DNA of 64,000 bases from Amycolatopsis sp. GM8 (GTDB lineage: Bacteria; Actinomycetota; Actinomycetes; Mycobacteriales; Pseudonocardiaceae). Position numbers and translations under genes: made by a program. This document shows, one piece after another, positions 18,201 through 26,716 of the stretch. The notes under the pieces are model-generated. The model made no database searches, had not been told where the DNA came from, and worked only from the letters and a program-made list of their open reading frames with translations. Where the stretch lies: assembly GCF_021653975.1 (NCBI RefSeq), contig NZ_JAJKFK010000007.1:434001-498000 (forward strand). The letters run 5' to 3'. Every line of letters begins with the position of its first letter. Within the stretch, counting starts at the first letter, position 1.

Positions 18201-21200
18201 GGCGCTGATCGCACTCGTGGGGACCTGGTTGACCGCTTGGGTGCCGGTGGTGTCAGTCAGCGGCCAAAAGTCGGTGGGGTTGCTGGCAAACACCGCACCC
18301 CGGTATTGCGCCGAGGATCCGGCCGTACTCGGTGGGGCTAGTGCCCACGCGCCGCCGTGGAGGTCGGTGACCTGTGTGGCGCGGTCGAGGATGTTGTCGT
18401 AGGTGACTTGCCCGGCCTTGGCACCGGCGGGGGTGGTGATCGTGGTCAGCTCCGCGGCGGGCTGGCTGCCGGCCGCCCACTGTTGTGCGATCGCCGGCGC
18501 GCCGAGGGCGTGGGTGTAGAAGGCGGTGTCGGCGATGTTGCCGGTGAAATGGCTCCACCCGCCCGCTGGGCCGTTGACCCACGGGTTGCCGTTGACGTAG
18601 CCGGCGCCGATGAAGTTCATCGGGTCGAGGTTGGCTAGATTCCCCGACCGGCTACCAACCAGGGCCCCATCGAGATACATCGACTGCGTGTTGCCTTGCC
18701 CAACAAGAGTGACCTGGTGCCAGGCGGAGTTATTGACCTTGTTCGCCGACACGATCGGGGCGACGCTGCCGGTCCAGAACTGGCCATACAGTTTGCCGTC
18801 GGTGCCGACATACAGCACCGGCATCGCGCCCGTGCTCGGGTTCGCCGACCCGATCGCGGAGTGCCCGGTGGACATCAACACCCCAGCGGGGCCGTTCAGC
18901 GTGGTTTGGAACCATAACTGCACCGAGTTATAGGTGGAAGTCTCGACCAGGTTGTTCGGCAGCTGCAGGGAGGCGTTCACACCGTTGAACCACGTCGACT
19001 CGCTCGGCGACCCGGGGTGCGGCGTCGAGTTGCTCACGGTCACGTTGCTCAACGCGCCGTTGTCGGTGCCGAGGTTCGCGGCGACCTCATCGGCCGCGGT
19101 CGTGGTGGTCGAGCCTTGGTTGAGTCGCCAGTAGGCATAGGGCTGGGCGTCGAGAACGGTGGAGCGGTAATGCGAGCCCGATCCGGTTCCGCTGGTGTAG
19201 GCATACGCCGTGCACGCGGTCGTCGACGTCGGCGGACACACCCCGGTCAAGCTGTTCCCGCTGTAGGAGTAGGCCCAGGTCAACGCGGCTGCACCGGTGG
19301 TGACCGGGTCAGTGGCGACCTGCGTGACGTGCCCGCCGGTGACCGTGATGTGCAGCGCCCGGTTGCCGGCTGCGCTGGTGATCGCGGTCAGGTTCCCGCT
19401 CGTGTCGTAGGTAAGGGTTTCGGCGCGGCCGTCGGCGTCGGTGATCTTGGTCAGTTTCCACGCCGCACCTGCCTGCTGCCCGAACGTGTAGGCCGTGCCG
19501 CCGCGGTCGGTCAGGATGTAGCCGCCACCGGTGATCGACGCGAAGGTGGCGTACGTTCCTTGCGGTGGCGTGTAGGTCGTGCCGTCACCGTTGAGTCCGA
19601 ACCGGGCTGTGTGGCCGTCGGGGAAGGTGACCACCACGTTGTTCGAACCGTCGTTGTCGGGCACGGCCGTCATGTCGTACACGGTGGACCACCCGGCGCC
19701 GAACAGGTTCCCGGTCCGGGGGTCTTGCGAGTTATAGGAGCGCACCACCGACAGAGCGGGGCCCGCAACCGCGACGCTGGCATCGGTCGCGCCACTGGTG
19801 TAGTCCCCGACCCCGGGGTCGAAATCGCGGCTACTGGTTTTCGCGGCCCCCATATGCGAGGTCACCAGCGGCTGCGACACCGTCGTGGAAAAATACGACG
19901 GGGTCGACCAATAACTGTAGCCGATGGTGTCGTAGTCCCTGACCGTCCAGTAATAGGTTTGATTCCACGCCAGCTTCCCCGACGGAACCACGTAATTTCC
20001 ACTGGACTGTGCCCCGGAGTCCACCACCAGCGTTGGGTTTCCACCACCGGCGGGCACCGAGTACACCTGGAAATCGAACGTGATTCCGTTCCCCGGATAG
20101 TTGTCCGGGTCGTGTCCGGTCGCGAACAGTTGCGGCCGCAAACTGCTCACCACCACGTTTGACGGTGGATTTGTGGAGTCGATCTGGGGTGGCGTGTTCA
20201 GCGAGTTGATCGTCTCGCACGTTGAGGGCACGTTATAGGTGAGATTCGATGAGGTTGTGCCGTCGAACATATCCCAGCACAAGGTATATTGCCCAGGATT
20301 AACTGGTCCTATAATTGCGTTCAAGGTGATCGACTGATTCGGCGCCACCTGACTCGGCAGCTCCGTCCACGGGTCGACCGAACCGTTGATGCGCAGGTTG
20401 TTCCCGTTCAAGTCATACAGCTGGTACCACAAGTGCTGCTGGCCCGGCATCCACGTGCTGTTGCCCAGGTTCGTGACCGTCACCTGCTGCGACCCACTCG
20501 CCGTCCCCGTCGGCGCGGTGTAGTTGGGTGCCGGGTTGTAGCTTGCGCCAAACGGGCTGTAGGTGACCGACAGGAACGGGGGGTTGGTGGAGTTGAGGCT
20601 GGCGAACTTCTTCCAACCGTAGGAATCGTAGGTGTCGGCGGTCACGGCAAGGCCATTGTTCACACCACCATGCGTCCAGGACTCGACCAATTGCGTGCCC
20701 GCAGCCGATGGATTGTCACCCAAGTCAACGGATTCCCACGCAGCTTGTGCGCACGTCGAACCGGTTCCTGACCATCCGGTGGCGAAATCGCCCCATCCGA
20801 CCGCGCCACCGATCGACACCCACGGATACGTCTTCAACCCACCCGTCGACCAACCCGAGGTGATCGGAGACACCCACACGCGTCGCGCTTGGCAGGAGTA
20901 GGACCACACCTCGTCCAGGTTGAGCGAGACCTTCTCGATGTAGTCGTTGGTCAGGCCCATCGTGTCGAACTTCAGATAGGAATTCGTCACGTTGGAGCCG
21001 CTATCCCACGTGCCGACATCCAGGACCGTGTCGGCGGAAAAGTCGTTGTTGTAGGGCGACATCACATACGTCGACCCCGACGTGTTCGGGTTCGCCACCG
21101 ACGGGTCCACCCGCACCGGGAACATGCGGGACTTGTCGTGCAACCACGCCGCATCCAGCGTGACCTGCAGCGCCGGCTGGTTGTTGACGGTGTTCAGAGC

Positions 21201-22190
21201 GTAGGTGACGCCGGTGGACAGGACACCTTCATCCGATTGCGGGTTGATGTTGGCGTCGCGCATGTAGCCGTGCGCGATCGTGTCCACCACCTGGCCCCTA
21301 GCGTTGGTGAACACCACACTGCCATCCGGCCCCATCGACGGCGTGACCCCGGACAGGGTCAGCGGGAACACCCACGTGGTCGGCGCGTCCACACTGTTGA
21401 GGACCAGAGTTTCTTTGACCCCGCCATTGACCGTGGCCAGGTAGTTCAGGTCGGTGTGCGGGGCGATGCCTGGGTAGGTGATCGTGGAATCCGTCGCCAC
21501 ACCAGCGCTCTTCGCCGCGCCCTGCAGCCCGAAGGCGATGCTCTGCCCCGGCCCCACCGGCACCGACACCAACGCTGGATCATCCGCCGACGGCGCGAAC
21601 GTCACCGACGCCGAATCAGCCTTCTCACCCCACCGCCCCTTGTCGCCCAGTGCCAAGCTGGTGTTGATGTCCGCCCAGCTACCGTCGGCGCGCTGGTAGT
21701 GCACCGGACGCGAATACACCTTCGCCGTCTCACTGCCATCCCCGTTCGCGAACACCGTTTTCGTCGCGGTCCGCTTCTCCGGCAGCTCCCGCCCTGTACT
21801 CGCCGCCGGCTCATGCAGCCGCGGCGGCCCAGGGTTCGCCGTCCCCTGCTGCGGCTCATTGGACAGATGCGGATTCAGCGGCGCCGCTTGAGTTTTCCCC
21901 TCCTCCGCTGCACCCGCCGGCGCCTTCGGCGCCGCCCCACCCCTCGAGCTGGCAATCGCAGAGCTTGCCGTGTGCGGGGCTCCCGCCGCCGAGCCAGACT
22001 GCTGGAGCGGTGTGGCCGGACTCGGGGGCGTTGGCGCCGGCGACACGGCCCATGCCGACTGTCCACCCACCAACACCAGAAGCGTCACCGCCACAAACAA
22101 CGCCAGCCATCGCCGCACCACACCCCCGCAACGATCCGCCAGTCGCGACGCTTTGCGATTTCGATGTGATCCCCAACCCCAGGTGGCCAC
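12273..22190 (-). CDS. giant secreted Rhs/YD-repeat protein with C-terminal HNH nuclease tip
   Basis: 3305 aa from the GTG at 22190 (GGCGGAGGAG just upstream). A signal peptide spans residues ~1-45 (RRWLALFVAVTLLVLVGG, then QSAWA). In order follow a Pro/Ala-rich stretch, a DNRLRE-type domain (~360-550), an Ig-like NBR1-type domain (~560-680), a DUF6531-like start of the Rhs part (SSRDFDPGVGDYTSG, ~775-880), two LamG-like lectin folds (~1015-1230 and ~1290-1530), about 50 YD repeats (~1540-2800), the Rhs core ending ANPYLYGNADPLNQSDPSG (~2890), a Gly-rich linker, and the tip. The tip ends YDIHHIIPREYGGTNDFNNL, then VPVPRTVHQQEFNPWW: an HNH nuclease. The Rhs shell would encapsulate the toxin and DNA would be its target. 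The immunity gene overlaps its 3' end. Confidence 0.93.
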   Translation of the reverse strand: MATWGWGSHRNRKASRLADRCGGVVRRWLALFVAVTLLVLVGGQSAWAVSPAPTPPSPATPLQQSGSAAGAPHTASSAIASSRGGAAPKAPAGAAEEGKTQAAPLNPHLSNEPQQGTANPGPPRLHEPAASTGRELPEKRTATKTVFANGDGSETAKVYSRPVHYQRADGSWADINTSLALGDKGRWGEKADSASVTFAPSADDPALVSVPVGPGQSIAFGLQGAAKSAGVATDSTITYPGIAPHTDLNYLATVNGGVKETLVLNSVDAPTTWVFPLTLSGVTPSMGPDGSVVFTNARGQVVDTIAHGYMRDANINPQSDEGVLSTGVTYALNTVNNQPALQVTLDAAWLHDKSRMFPVRVDPSVANPNTSGSTYVMSPYNNDFSADTVLDVGTWDSGSNVTNSYLKFDTMGLTNDYIEKVSLNLDEVWSYSCQARRVWVSPITSGWSTGGLKTYPWVSIGGAVGWGDFATGWSGTGSTCAQAAWESVDLGDNPSAAGTQLVESWTHGGVNNGLAVTADTYDSYGWKKFASLNSTNPPFLSVTYSPFGASYNPAPNYTAPTGTASGSQQVTVTNLGNSTWMPGQQHLWYQLYDLNGNNLRINGSVDPWTELPSQVAPNQSITLNAIIGPVNPGQYTLCWDMFDGTTSSNLTYNVPSTCETINSLNTPPQIDSTNPPSNVVVSSLRPQLFATGHDPDNYPGNGITFDFQVYSVPAGGGNPTLVVDSGAQSSGNYVVPSGKLAWNQTYYWTVRDYDTIGYSYWSTPSYFSTTVSQPLVTSHMGAAKTSSRDFDPGVGDYTSGATDASVAVAGPALSVVRSYNSQDPRTGNLFGAGWSTVYDMTAVPDNDGSNNVVVTFPDGHTARFGLNGDGTTYTPPQGTYATFASITGGGYILTDRGGTAYTFGQQAGAAWKLTKITDADGRAETLTYDTSGNLTAITSAAGNRALHITVTGGHVTQVATDPVTTGAAALTWAYSYSGNSLTGVCPPTSTTACTAYAYTSGTGSGSHYRSTVLDAQPYAYWRLNQGSTTTTAADEVAANLGTDNGALSNVTVSNSTPHPGSPSESTWFNGVNASLQLPNNLVETSTYNSVQLWFQTTLNGPAGVLMSTGHSAIGSANPSTGAMPVLYVGTDGKLYGQFWTGSVAPIVSANKVNNSAWHQVTLVGQGNTQSMYLDGALVGSRSGNLANLDPMNFIGAGYVNGNPWVNGPAGGWSHFTGNIADTAFYTHALGAPAIAQQWAAGSQPAAELTTITTPAGAKAGQVTYDNILDRATQVTDLHGGAWALAPPSTAGSSAQYRGAVFASNPTDFWPLTDTTGTQAVNQVPTSAISATSDGYGTYNNVTLGQAGPLANTGDTAASFNGTSSSLTIPVQSSYWSGIGKSVSLWVKTSTPGEVLVGLNNGALVYIGADGKLYSWYGSGYLASPRTVTDGKWHYIAVVQSVDFSHNSISETEYIDGKSAASATGPINPSAAQPTIAIGSGTFGSGAPASAASTNPGGYFTGSVADIAFYNTPLSGTAVSGLYTAAQKSSTSPTPVTTATVTDPGSHTLSYTYDPAKGSKLIAASDGLGNTTHYTYDTNGFGYTTTYPDGNYVTTSHDTRGNTLSRTTGDSSGSSATSYYTYPATGTYAVTDPRDDKPLTYLDPNSSGPSDTTYRTSYTYSAGGDLLTTTAPLGGVTTNTYTAGTEAAVGGGTEPAGLLATAKDPMGNTTTYSYTAAGDLAKVVAPSGLTTTGTYDNLGRRTGQTQTSDTFPSGVTTSYTWDGNNQLSTQTGPATTDAVTGTLHTPQITNSHDADGDLLTQAAADTTGGDATRTTTNTYNSDDELATTTDPLGRKTSYSYDSYGNLTSSTDPGGNTYTGTFDANGHRLTTTLTGWTGNPVSPSTASNLVLDSRAYDPDGYLASDTDSMGRQTIYTYDWRGRLLDSTLVNFTQGTSTTNLTLDQYQYDAAGNPVKVVVPLQHSSDTYTYDANGRVSTDQNASNSTTSNTYDADGHITAAVTPIGSINSDGTTTIPSNAPSAETDYTYDTLGDVLTEVVKDGSNLTTSHTYDQRGALTSTVDPRGNVYGAGGAGFTTSYTTDAVGRRTMVTGAPVNAETNGGTATVVHPITEYGYNTFGDQTSVSDPDGNITSYTYDADSEILGVSRPVYTPPGSTTAITPLTKYSYTNLGNVATVTDPLGNVTTETYDQLGNLVKSAQPTVGTTATTWLYTYDTDGEQLSVIDPSGAQTQATYDKLGEKITGTQVVRQPTSVADTTIYTYSPTSGPVNLPTAVTLPGGQQTSYTYDGFGDPLTVTDPASHKTSYTYDSQQRPTTTTMADGTAVTATYDLAGRRTGTAQLDATGATLRSTSTGYDVADNITSATDALGNVTKYTVDAGNRRTQQVEPVSTTGTTPPVTTSITTSWGYDAAGQTTRYTDGNNNATIYTYNPLQLRESTIVPAVTNYTTTADRTITRVYDADQHVTGITQPGGVTETLTYDVLGRLTSAAGAGAESASTTRAFGYDAAGRLTSASAPTGTNTFTYDDRGSILSAAGPGGTASYTYNSNGQLTSRTDKAGTANFTYSSTGTLATAADPLTGTTATYTYNTLDQPTGISYGTGNAAQSYTYNTAHELTGQTLATSTGAALAGITYGYDANGRITSKTNTGTAGAAANTYTYDQAGRTTSWAAGGTTTNYTYDGAGNRTQAGATSYTYNARNQLVTSTTGANTSSTTYNARGAMTSVTAGGATTNYSYDAFDQLATAGTTNYSYDALGRTATAGTYTFTYDGTDPTPVADGTQTFSRDAGGQVMAVNSGSSSALAFNDQHGDLTALVTPAGTALAGSVNFDPWGTPTTTLGTQANIGYQGGWTDTGNTQFVQTASRWYSPAMGAFTSRDTTTNLAGSAADANPYLYGNADPLNQSDPSGASACDTNSGGGSGGGVGHSAGGSGRGGGNGRGSGYGTGGGYGGGRYGDGGLGALGSVLDAILALEGIGAGLGLDDDLLQSLSSCTSELQAPSDAAQVQQRVNEPASNSKPLNGPNTQAQGWTPQPGTSNPALDGPGSDTAPITNLTEETNPTLDTTTAHQSIAQAAEYTTATSGGDTPPDDQQRATDQYVQQQYEACLVPGNPACDNPGAMQRNIDSQFNHFHEPTSLGEALQQGYDEFDGKFLADISGITDAYNCGTNPQLGSCAMAIGGFIPFFGKIGELVGEATKLGRAATGTDDILNTAGRAYPKVLDPRTGDPIPAPPSGLSKVPVGDRVPWGAQQRGAYIKEWYDRGYSTPEGGWSQYDIHHIIPREYGGTNDFNNLVPVPRTVHQQEFNPWWMNYGG

Positions 22191-22496
22191 TACAGACTCC
22201 TCCGCCCAGCCCCTCCGCAGCGGAGGCGCGACCGGAATCAATTTGACGTGCACTGAACACCAATGAGCAATAGTGATCCATGTCATAGTAATAAAAAGGG
22301 AGACCAGTTCGATCTTAATGCTCAATTAATTGCGGCCCGGCCCGAAAAGTCGCTCCAATGGAGCAGTCAAAGTTGTATTAAGGCTCATATTTGTACACGG
22401 AAAGGGAAATTCGGACAACTATGCCACATGGACCAGGTACGCTCATCGACGCTTGAGGTCGAGCATTCTCGGCAACATATCCAAGGAGCACCGAAC

Positions 22497-23732
22497 GTGG
22501 GTTCCCATCCGGCGCCGCGATACAGCCGTGTCGCCCGCAAAGCAGCAGCACTTGCTGCCGCCGCAACCCTTGCGTTCACCACGGCCGTTGCCCACGCCGA
22601 CGAGATCGGTGCGACGGAATGGCCCCTGGATGGCGAGCACTTCAATGCCCAGCAAGTGTGGACTCACAGTCGCGGCACAGGCGTCACAGTCGCCGTCCTG
22701 GACACCGGCGTCGAAGCGACGCATCCCGATCTCGCCGGACAAATACTGCCCGGCACCGGGTTCGCTGGGATCGCCTCCGACACGGGACAATCTGATTTTT
22801 CCCGCGACTCACACGGCACCTCCATCGCCGCAATCATCGCCGGAACTGGACACGGCACAGCGAGTGGGAAAATGATCGGCCTTGCGCCCGGTTCGAAAAT
22901 CCTCCCCGTTCGTGTGGCAATCGGCGACGGGGTCGAGCCGATATCGCTCGCCCAGGCAATCGTCTACTCCGTCGATCACCACGCCCGCATTATCAACATC
23001 TCGCAAGGCACCACCGTCCCCGATCCGCAGATCCGCGGCGCCATCACCTACGCACTCGCGCACGACACCGTCGTTGTCGCAGCCGCCGGCAACAGCGGAC
23101 GTCAAGCAAACCTGCCGATCTATCCGGCCGCCTTTCCTGGGGTGATCAGCGTGACCGGCGTCGACAGAGGCGGCCAGCCGTGGTCCGGCAGCGAATCCGG
23201 CGGCACGACCACAGTCGCCGCGCCAGCTGTTGATATTTACTCCGCCGCGAACGATGGAAAGTACCTTACTGGTGACGGAACCAGTTACTCCGCGCCGTAC
23301 GTGTCGGCGACGGCGGCGCTGATATGGTCGCAACGCCCGGAACTCAGCGCCGGGCAAGTCATTCGTCAACTCGTCAACACTGCCGACCCCCACGGTGCGC
23401 GTCCACACGACGACCATTACGGCTACGGAGTGGTCGACCCTCTCCGCGCGGTCACCTCACCACCCGCCGCAGCGACGAGTAACCCTCTTCTGCAGCCCAC
23501 CGCGCCGCCCGCGTCAAGCGGATCGTCGTCATTGTCGGTCGCGGTTGTGATCGGCGTCGTGATCGTCGTGTGCGTGGCCGCCGCTACGATCGGCTACCGG
23601 TTTCGTCGACGTCGTCGCACCTCTAGTGCCCCCCACTCTGCCGAATCACGACAGGGGAACCACGCACGTCGACAACGCGACAGGTCCATACCCGCTGTCC
23701 GCGGGCGCCAACCATCCCGAGGAAAACGCTGA
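22497..23732 (+). CDS. subtilisin-like (S8) serine protease, secreted and membrane-anchored, mycosin-like
   Basis: 411 aa. The GTG at 22497 has AAGGAG 9 bases before it. The signal peptide is residues ~1-40 (ARKAAALAAAATLAFTTAVA, then HA). The catalytic triad is Asp69 in VAVLDTGVEATHPDL, His106 in DSHGTSIAAIIAG and Ser263 in GTSYSAPYVSATAAL, with the oxyanion Asn in AAAGNSG. A C-terminal helix (SVAVVIGVVIVVCVAAATI) and basic tail anchor it, as in type VII mycosins. No EccB/C/D/E or WXG100 genes are nearby, so it is not part of an ESX locus here. It is divergent from rhs (about 300 bp between starts), so it may process the Rhs protein at the cell surface (inference). Confidence 0.88.
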   Translation: MGSHPAPRYSRVARKAAALAAAATLAFTTAVAHADEIGATEWPLDGEHFNAQQVWTHSRGTGVTVAVLDTGVEATHPDLAGQILPGTGFAGIASDTGQSDFSRDSHGTSIAAIIAGTGHGTASGKMIGLAPGSKILPVRVAIGDGVEPISLAQAIVYSVDHHARIINISQGTTVPDPQIRGAITYALAHDTVVVAAAGNSGRQANLPIYPAAFPGVISVTGVDRGGQPWSGSESGGTTTVAAPAVDIYSAANDGKYLTGDGTSYSAPYVSATAALIWSQRPELSAGQVIRQLVNTADPHGARPHDDHYGYGVVDPLRAVTSPPAAATSNPLLQPTAPPASSGSSSLSVAVVIGVVIVVCVAAATIGYRFRRRRRTSSAPHSAESRQGNHARRQRDRSIPAVRGRQPSRGKR

Positions 23733-23896
23733 ACCAACGCTGCTGAGCCGGTCACCGCACCACGAAACCCTCGACCAAACACCACAAGGACGATCGCAGT
23801 TGCGATGCACGGCCAAGCCCGCCAGCAACGTCAACCACAGGTCCTTGTCCAACACACATGCATCGTCAGGCGACGTTACCCAGGAGGGGACGCATC

Positions 23897-24421
23897 ATGA
23901 GCCTCAAACAGCGGGTTCTGACTCTGCGTAAGTATTGGAAAATAACTCTCCCCTCGGCTCTCGTTGTGGTTGCTGGAATCGTTGCTGCTGTGGTCTTGCT
24001 GGACGCGACGTCCCCACCGAAACCGACCATCTACACGAACCTGTCGCGCCACGTCCGGGTATGCCTGGTGACCAGTGTGCGGAACACGGCGCGGGCCGAC
24101 CAGCTGTGGCCCGCCGTCCAGGCAGCCACGGCGCACGCGGCCATCAATGCCCAGCGCATCAACGCCCCCGCCACGAGCGACAACGACCTTGGGTCCTACC
24201 TCAACAGTGCGATCGCGATGCACTGCGCCGTCATCGTCGCAGTCGGCGACGACCTGCGCGATCCCGCGATCGCCGCGGCAAAAACCCACTCTGAACAACA
24301 CTTCCTGGTCACCACACCGTCCAACCCGCCCGCCAATGCCGAGGCGATTCCGGCCACAGCGCAGGAGCTGACCAATGCCGTGATCACGGCAGCGCATGCG
24401 CCACCACCAGCACCTCACTAG
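23897..24421 (+). CDS. membrane-anchored BMP-like (periplasmic-binding fold) protein, copy 1
   Basis: 174 aa, with AGGAGGGG before the ATG. One N-terminal helix at ~15-36 (ITLPSALVVVAGIVAAVVLL) anchors an extracytoplasmic domain. That domain starts RVCLVTSVRNTARADQLWPA, then VQAATAHAAINAQRI, the opening of BMP/PnrA-type binding proteins (V-C-L-V-T, then W-x-A, then A-A). It continues with HCAVIVAVGDDLRDPAIAAA and HSEQHFLVT, the matching second Rossmann half. It is only half the length of a BMP lipoprotein and has no lipobox or ABC permease, so it is not a transport receptor. A paralogue is at 26717-27244. It follows the protease gene in the same direction. Confidence 0.7.
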   Translation: MSLKQRVLTLRKYWKITLPSALVVVAGIVAAVVLLDATSPPKPTIYTNLSRHVRVCLVTSVRNTARADQLWPAVQAATAHAAINAQRINAPATSDNDLGSYLNSAIAMHCAVIVAVGDDLRDPAIAAAKTHSEQHFLVTTPSNPPANAEAIPATAQELTNAVITAAHAPPPAPH

Positions 24422-24747
24422 GAGACGACAGGCGCACCGCGACGCGCGAGGCACAATCGGGTCTTTACAAACCATGCCACGCAACGCAGTCTCGCACCCA
24501 ACCGGCCCGTACCCTCGCCGAACTCGATAGCGAGAAAATCGCGGACCACGGCGGTCATTGGCCCACTGTGGTTGATCGACCCTAAACGAGGCAGCGGCGC
24601 GAACATCCTTCCGCTGCCACGGCCAGCCGAGGTCGCGCGGCGCGTACGGCCGCGGACGCGTTGCGTTGAGCATGGAATGCCCGTTCTAGGCACCGCCTGC
24701 GCTGGCGGAAACCCGTTGAAGGACGAGACAATATTGCGCTACACAAT
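24422..24747. other. spacer with no convincing gene
   Basis: About 325 bp between the BMP-like gene and the recombinase remnant. The minus strand has an open frame (24418-24693) with a short protein-like stretch (LPRLGSINHSGPMTAVVRDF), but no recognisable family or ribosome site, so it is left unassigned. Confidence 0.35.
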
Positions 24748-24926
24748 CAGGCTTCGGCATTCCGCCGGGATATTTCGGCGGCATAGCCGGAACGGGTGCT
24801 TCCGGCGACGTTGTTCCAGGCCGTCGCGGTCCCAGGGTACAGGTTGAACAAGTCGGACAGGACCGTAGCGGGAAGCTGAGCGGCCAGGTCGATCAGCGCG
24901 GTGTTGCGGCTCAGCCTTGCTTGGAT
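24748..24926 (-). pseudogene. C-terminal remnant of a site-specific integrase
   Basis: Reading from 24926 to the stop at 24748 gives ARLSRNTALIDLAAQLPATV, then LSDLFNLYPGTATAWNN and RSGYAAEISRRN. This is the characteristic C-terminal extension of a group of actinobacterial site-specific integrases (R-N-x-A-L, L-A-x-x-L-P, L-L-x-L-H/Y-P-x-T-A). Only about 59 codons remain, and the upstream part is cut off exactly where the IS3 remnant begins. Confidence 0.6.
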
Positions 24927-24929
24927 GTG

Positions 24930-25743
24930 GTCTGCCCCGGGTTTCGTGGAGTCCGATTGCTGGATTTCATGCCACGACGGTTGCGTTCTCGAACTCTATC
25001 GGAGTGAGCCATCCCAGTTGGCTGTGACGGCGTTGGCGGTTGTGCCAGATCTCGAGGTACTCGAAGATCGCGTTGGCCAACTCGACCCTCCGTGCGCGAC
25101 CAGAACGACTCCATCATCGCGTTGTCGTAACAGTCCCCGATGCTGCCCATCGACGGGCACCAGCCCGGAGTCCTTCGCGCGCTTGGTGAACGCCCACGAT
25201 CCATATTGGACTCCCTGATCCGAATGGATGATCGTGCCAGACTGCGGAGCCGGTTGTCGATGGCCATGCCGAGCGCGTTCGTCACTAGGGCCGCGGTGGG
25301 CGAGGAATCGATAGACCAGCCCACCACGCGACGAGAGTAGACATCGAGCACGACCGCGCAGTAGACCTCGCCCTCGCGAGGAGTGCGGTGCTCAGCCACT
25401 TTCGGTTCGGTCCCGCTGCCGTGAAATCGCGCTTCACCAGATCCTTGGCGATCTCGTCGGGCTTGGTGTGCTTCCACCGCGGCCGCCCATGGCGCCAACC
25501 AGACGGGCGCGGCGCATCAGCATCTCCACCGCCCCGTGACCGACCAGGATCCCACGCCCCAGCCGCAGCTCGGCGTGCACACGGCGGGCACCGTAGCGAC
25601 CCCGGGAGTTCTGGTGGATATCGGTGATCACATCGGTCAGCCAAGCGTGCCGGATCGATCGAGCTGATGGTGAGCGGGATCGCCAGGCGTAGAACCCCCG
25701 ACTCTGACACCTCCAGCACCCGGCACGCGAGCTGGGCCGGCAC
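24930..25743 (-). pseudogene. IS3-family transposase (orfB) remnant, frameshifted and 5'-truncated
   Basis: Pieces of an IS3 orfB are spread over three frames: RGFYAWRSRSPSARSI and RYGARRVHAELRLGRGILVG (N-terminal part), EIAKDLVKRDFTAAGPNRKW in the next frame, then YCAVVLDVYSRRVVGWSIDS (first catalytic Asp in VLDVYSR) and MGSIGDCYDNAMMESFWS (the D-N-A-x-x-E-S-F motif). The orfA and the start of orfB are missing. The end near 24930 has the CCACGAAACCCGGGGCA type of IS3 terminus. It is fused at ~25743 to the rhs N-terminal fragment. Confidence 0.75.
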
Positions 25744-26357
25744 CCACGCCAATGAGGGATCGGCAGCGGAGGGCGCGAAGGAAGTCGCCGCCGCGTCTGC
25801 CTTCTCCGCCCAGCGCCCCGATCCGCCCTGCCCCAGTGTGGTGTCGATATCCGCCCAGTTGCCATCAGCAGTGCGGTAATGCACCGGGCGCGAATACACC
25901 TTCGCCGTCTCGGTTCCATCCGGGTTGGCGAACACCGGCGTCGTCGCCGACCGCTTGCCCGTGATCTCCCGCCCGGGGCTCGGCGGTGCCGTGCGCTGCC
26001 GCGGTGGCGCCGTTGTCGCCGTACCGGTCTGCGCCACATTGGACAGATGCGGGTTCAAAGGTGCGTCTGCGTGCTCGCCTGCGGTGCGGCGCCGGCTGGC
26101 GTCACTTGGGCGGCACCGCCCTTCGTCGCCGCTGTGGCCGGGGCCGCGCTGTGCGGGGCCCCGGCCGCGGTACTGGAGCGCTGCTGCGGAGTCGGCTGAG
26201 TCGGCTGCGAGGACACACTCGCCCACGCCGGCTGCGCCATCCCCGACACCACCAGCGCGACCGCCGTCGGCACGGCCGTCACCCGCGTCCCCAGCCCGCG
26301 CCTCAGCCGCGAGTTCTCTCCCCGATCACGATTTGCCCAGCGTGCCGCAGCGACCAT
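25744..26357 (-). pseudogene. N-terminal fragment of a second rhs gene
   Basis: This is clearly paralogous to residues ~1-215 of the large Rhs protein. It has a signal peptide (TAVPTAVALVVSGMAQPAWA), a Pro/Ala-rich linker, then LNPHLSNVAQTGTATTAPP, ETAKVYSRPVHYRTADGNW and WAEKADAAATSFAPSAADPS; the large protein has matching ETAKVYSRPVHYQRADGSW and FAPSADDPA. A frameshift near 26060-26090 separates the signal-peptide part from the rest. At ~25743 the sequence passes into the IS3 remnant, so no Rhs core or toxin is left. Confidence 0.85.
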
Positions 26358-26716
26358 CGTGCAGTCCTCCGCTTACGGGCTCCTCCCCAGCGGAGTTGCA
26401 CCAACAACGGATTTCACGCGAAACAAACGCACAACGTCAATTGTGACCACGATCACTGTAACGACGGAACGCTTCAAGGCCGATTAATGTGCGCTCTTCT
26501 CTCTGTTGATCTTGCTTCTGCAGCCATTCGGAGTACGACAATTGCGGACTTTCAGGCAAATCTGGACAATAATTTTTGGGCGATGGAATGATCACAGCCA
26601 CCCGGCAGACTCCTTGCCACCACACGGATCCAGGCCGTAACGTGATGACAAAACTTGCGTTGCCGCGGACCCCGAAATGGGCCACATCGGTTCACCAACG
26701 AAACACACGAGGAAAC

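Noticed and set aside
22497-23732. Type VII (ESX) secretion locus because of the mycosin-like protease
   Set aside because: No EccB, EccC, EccD, EccE, PE/PPE or WXG100 genes occur in the window; the protease stands beside rhs instead.
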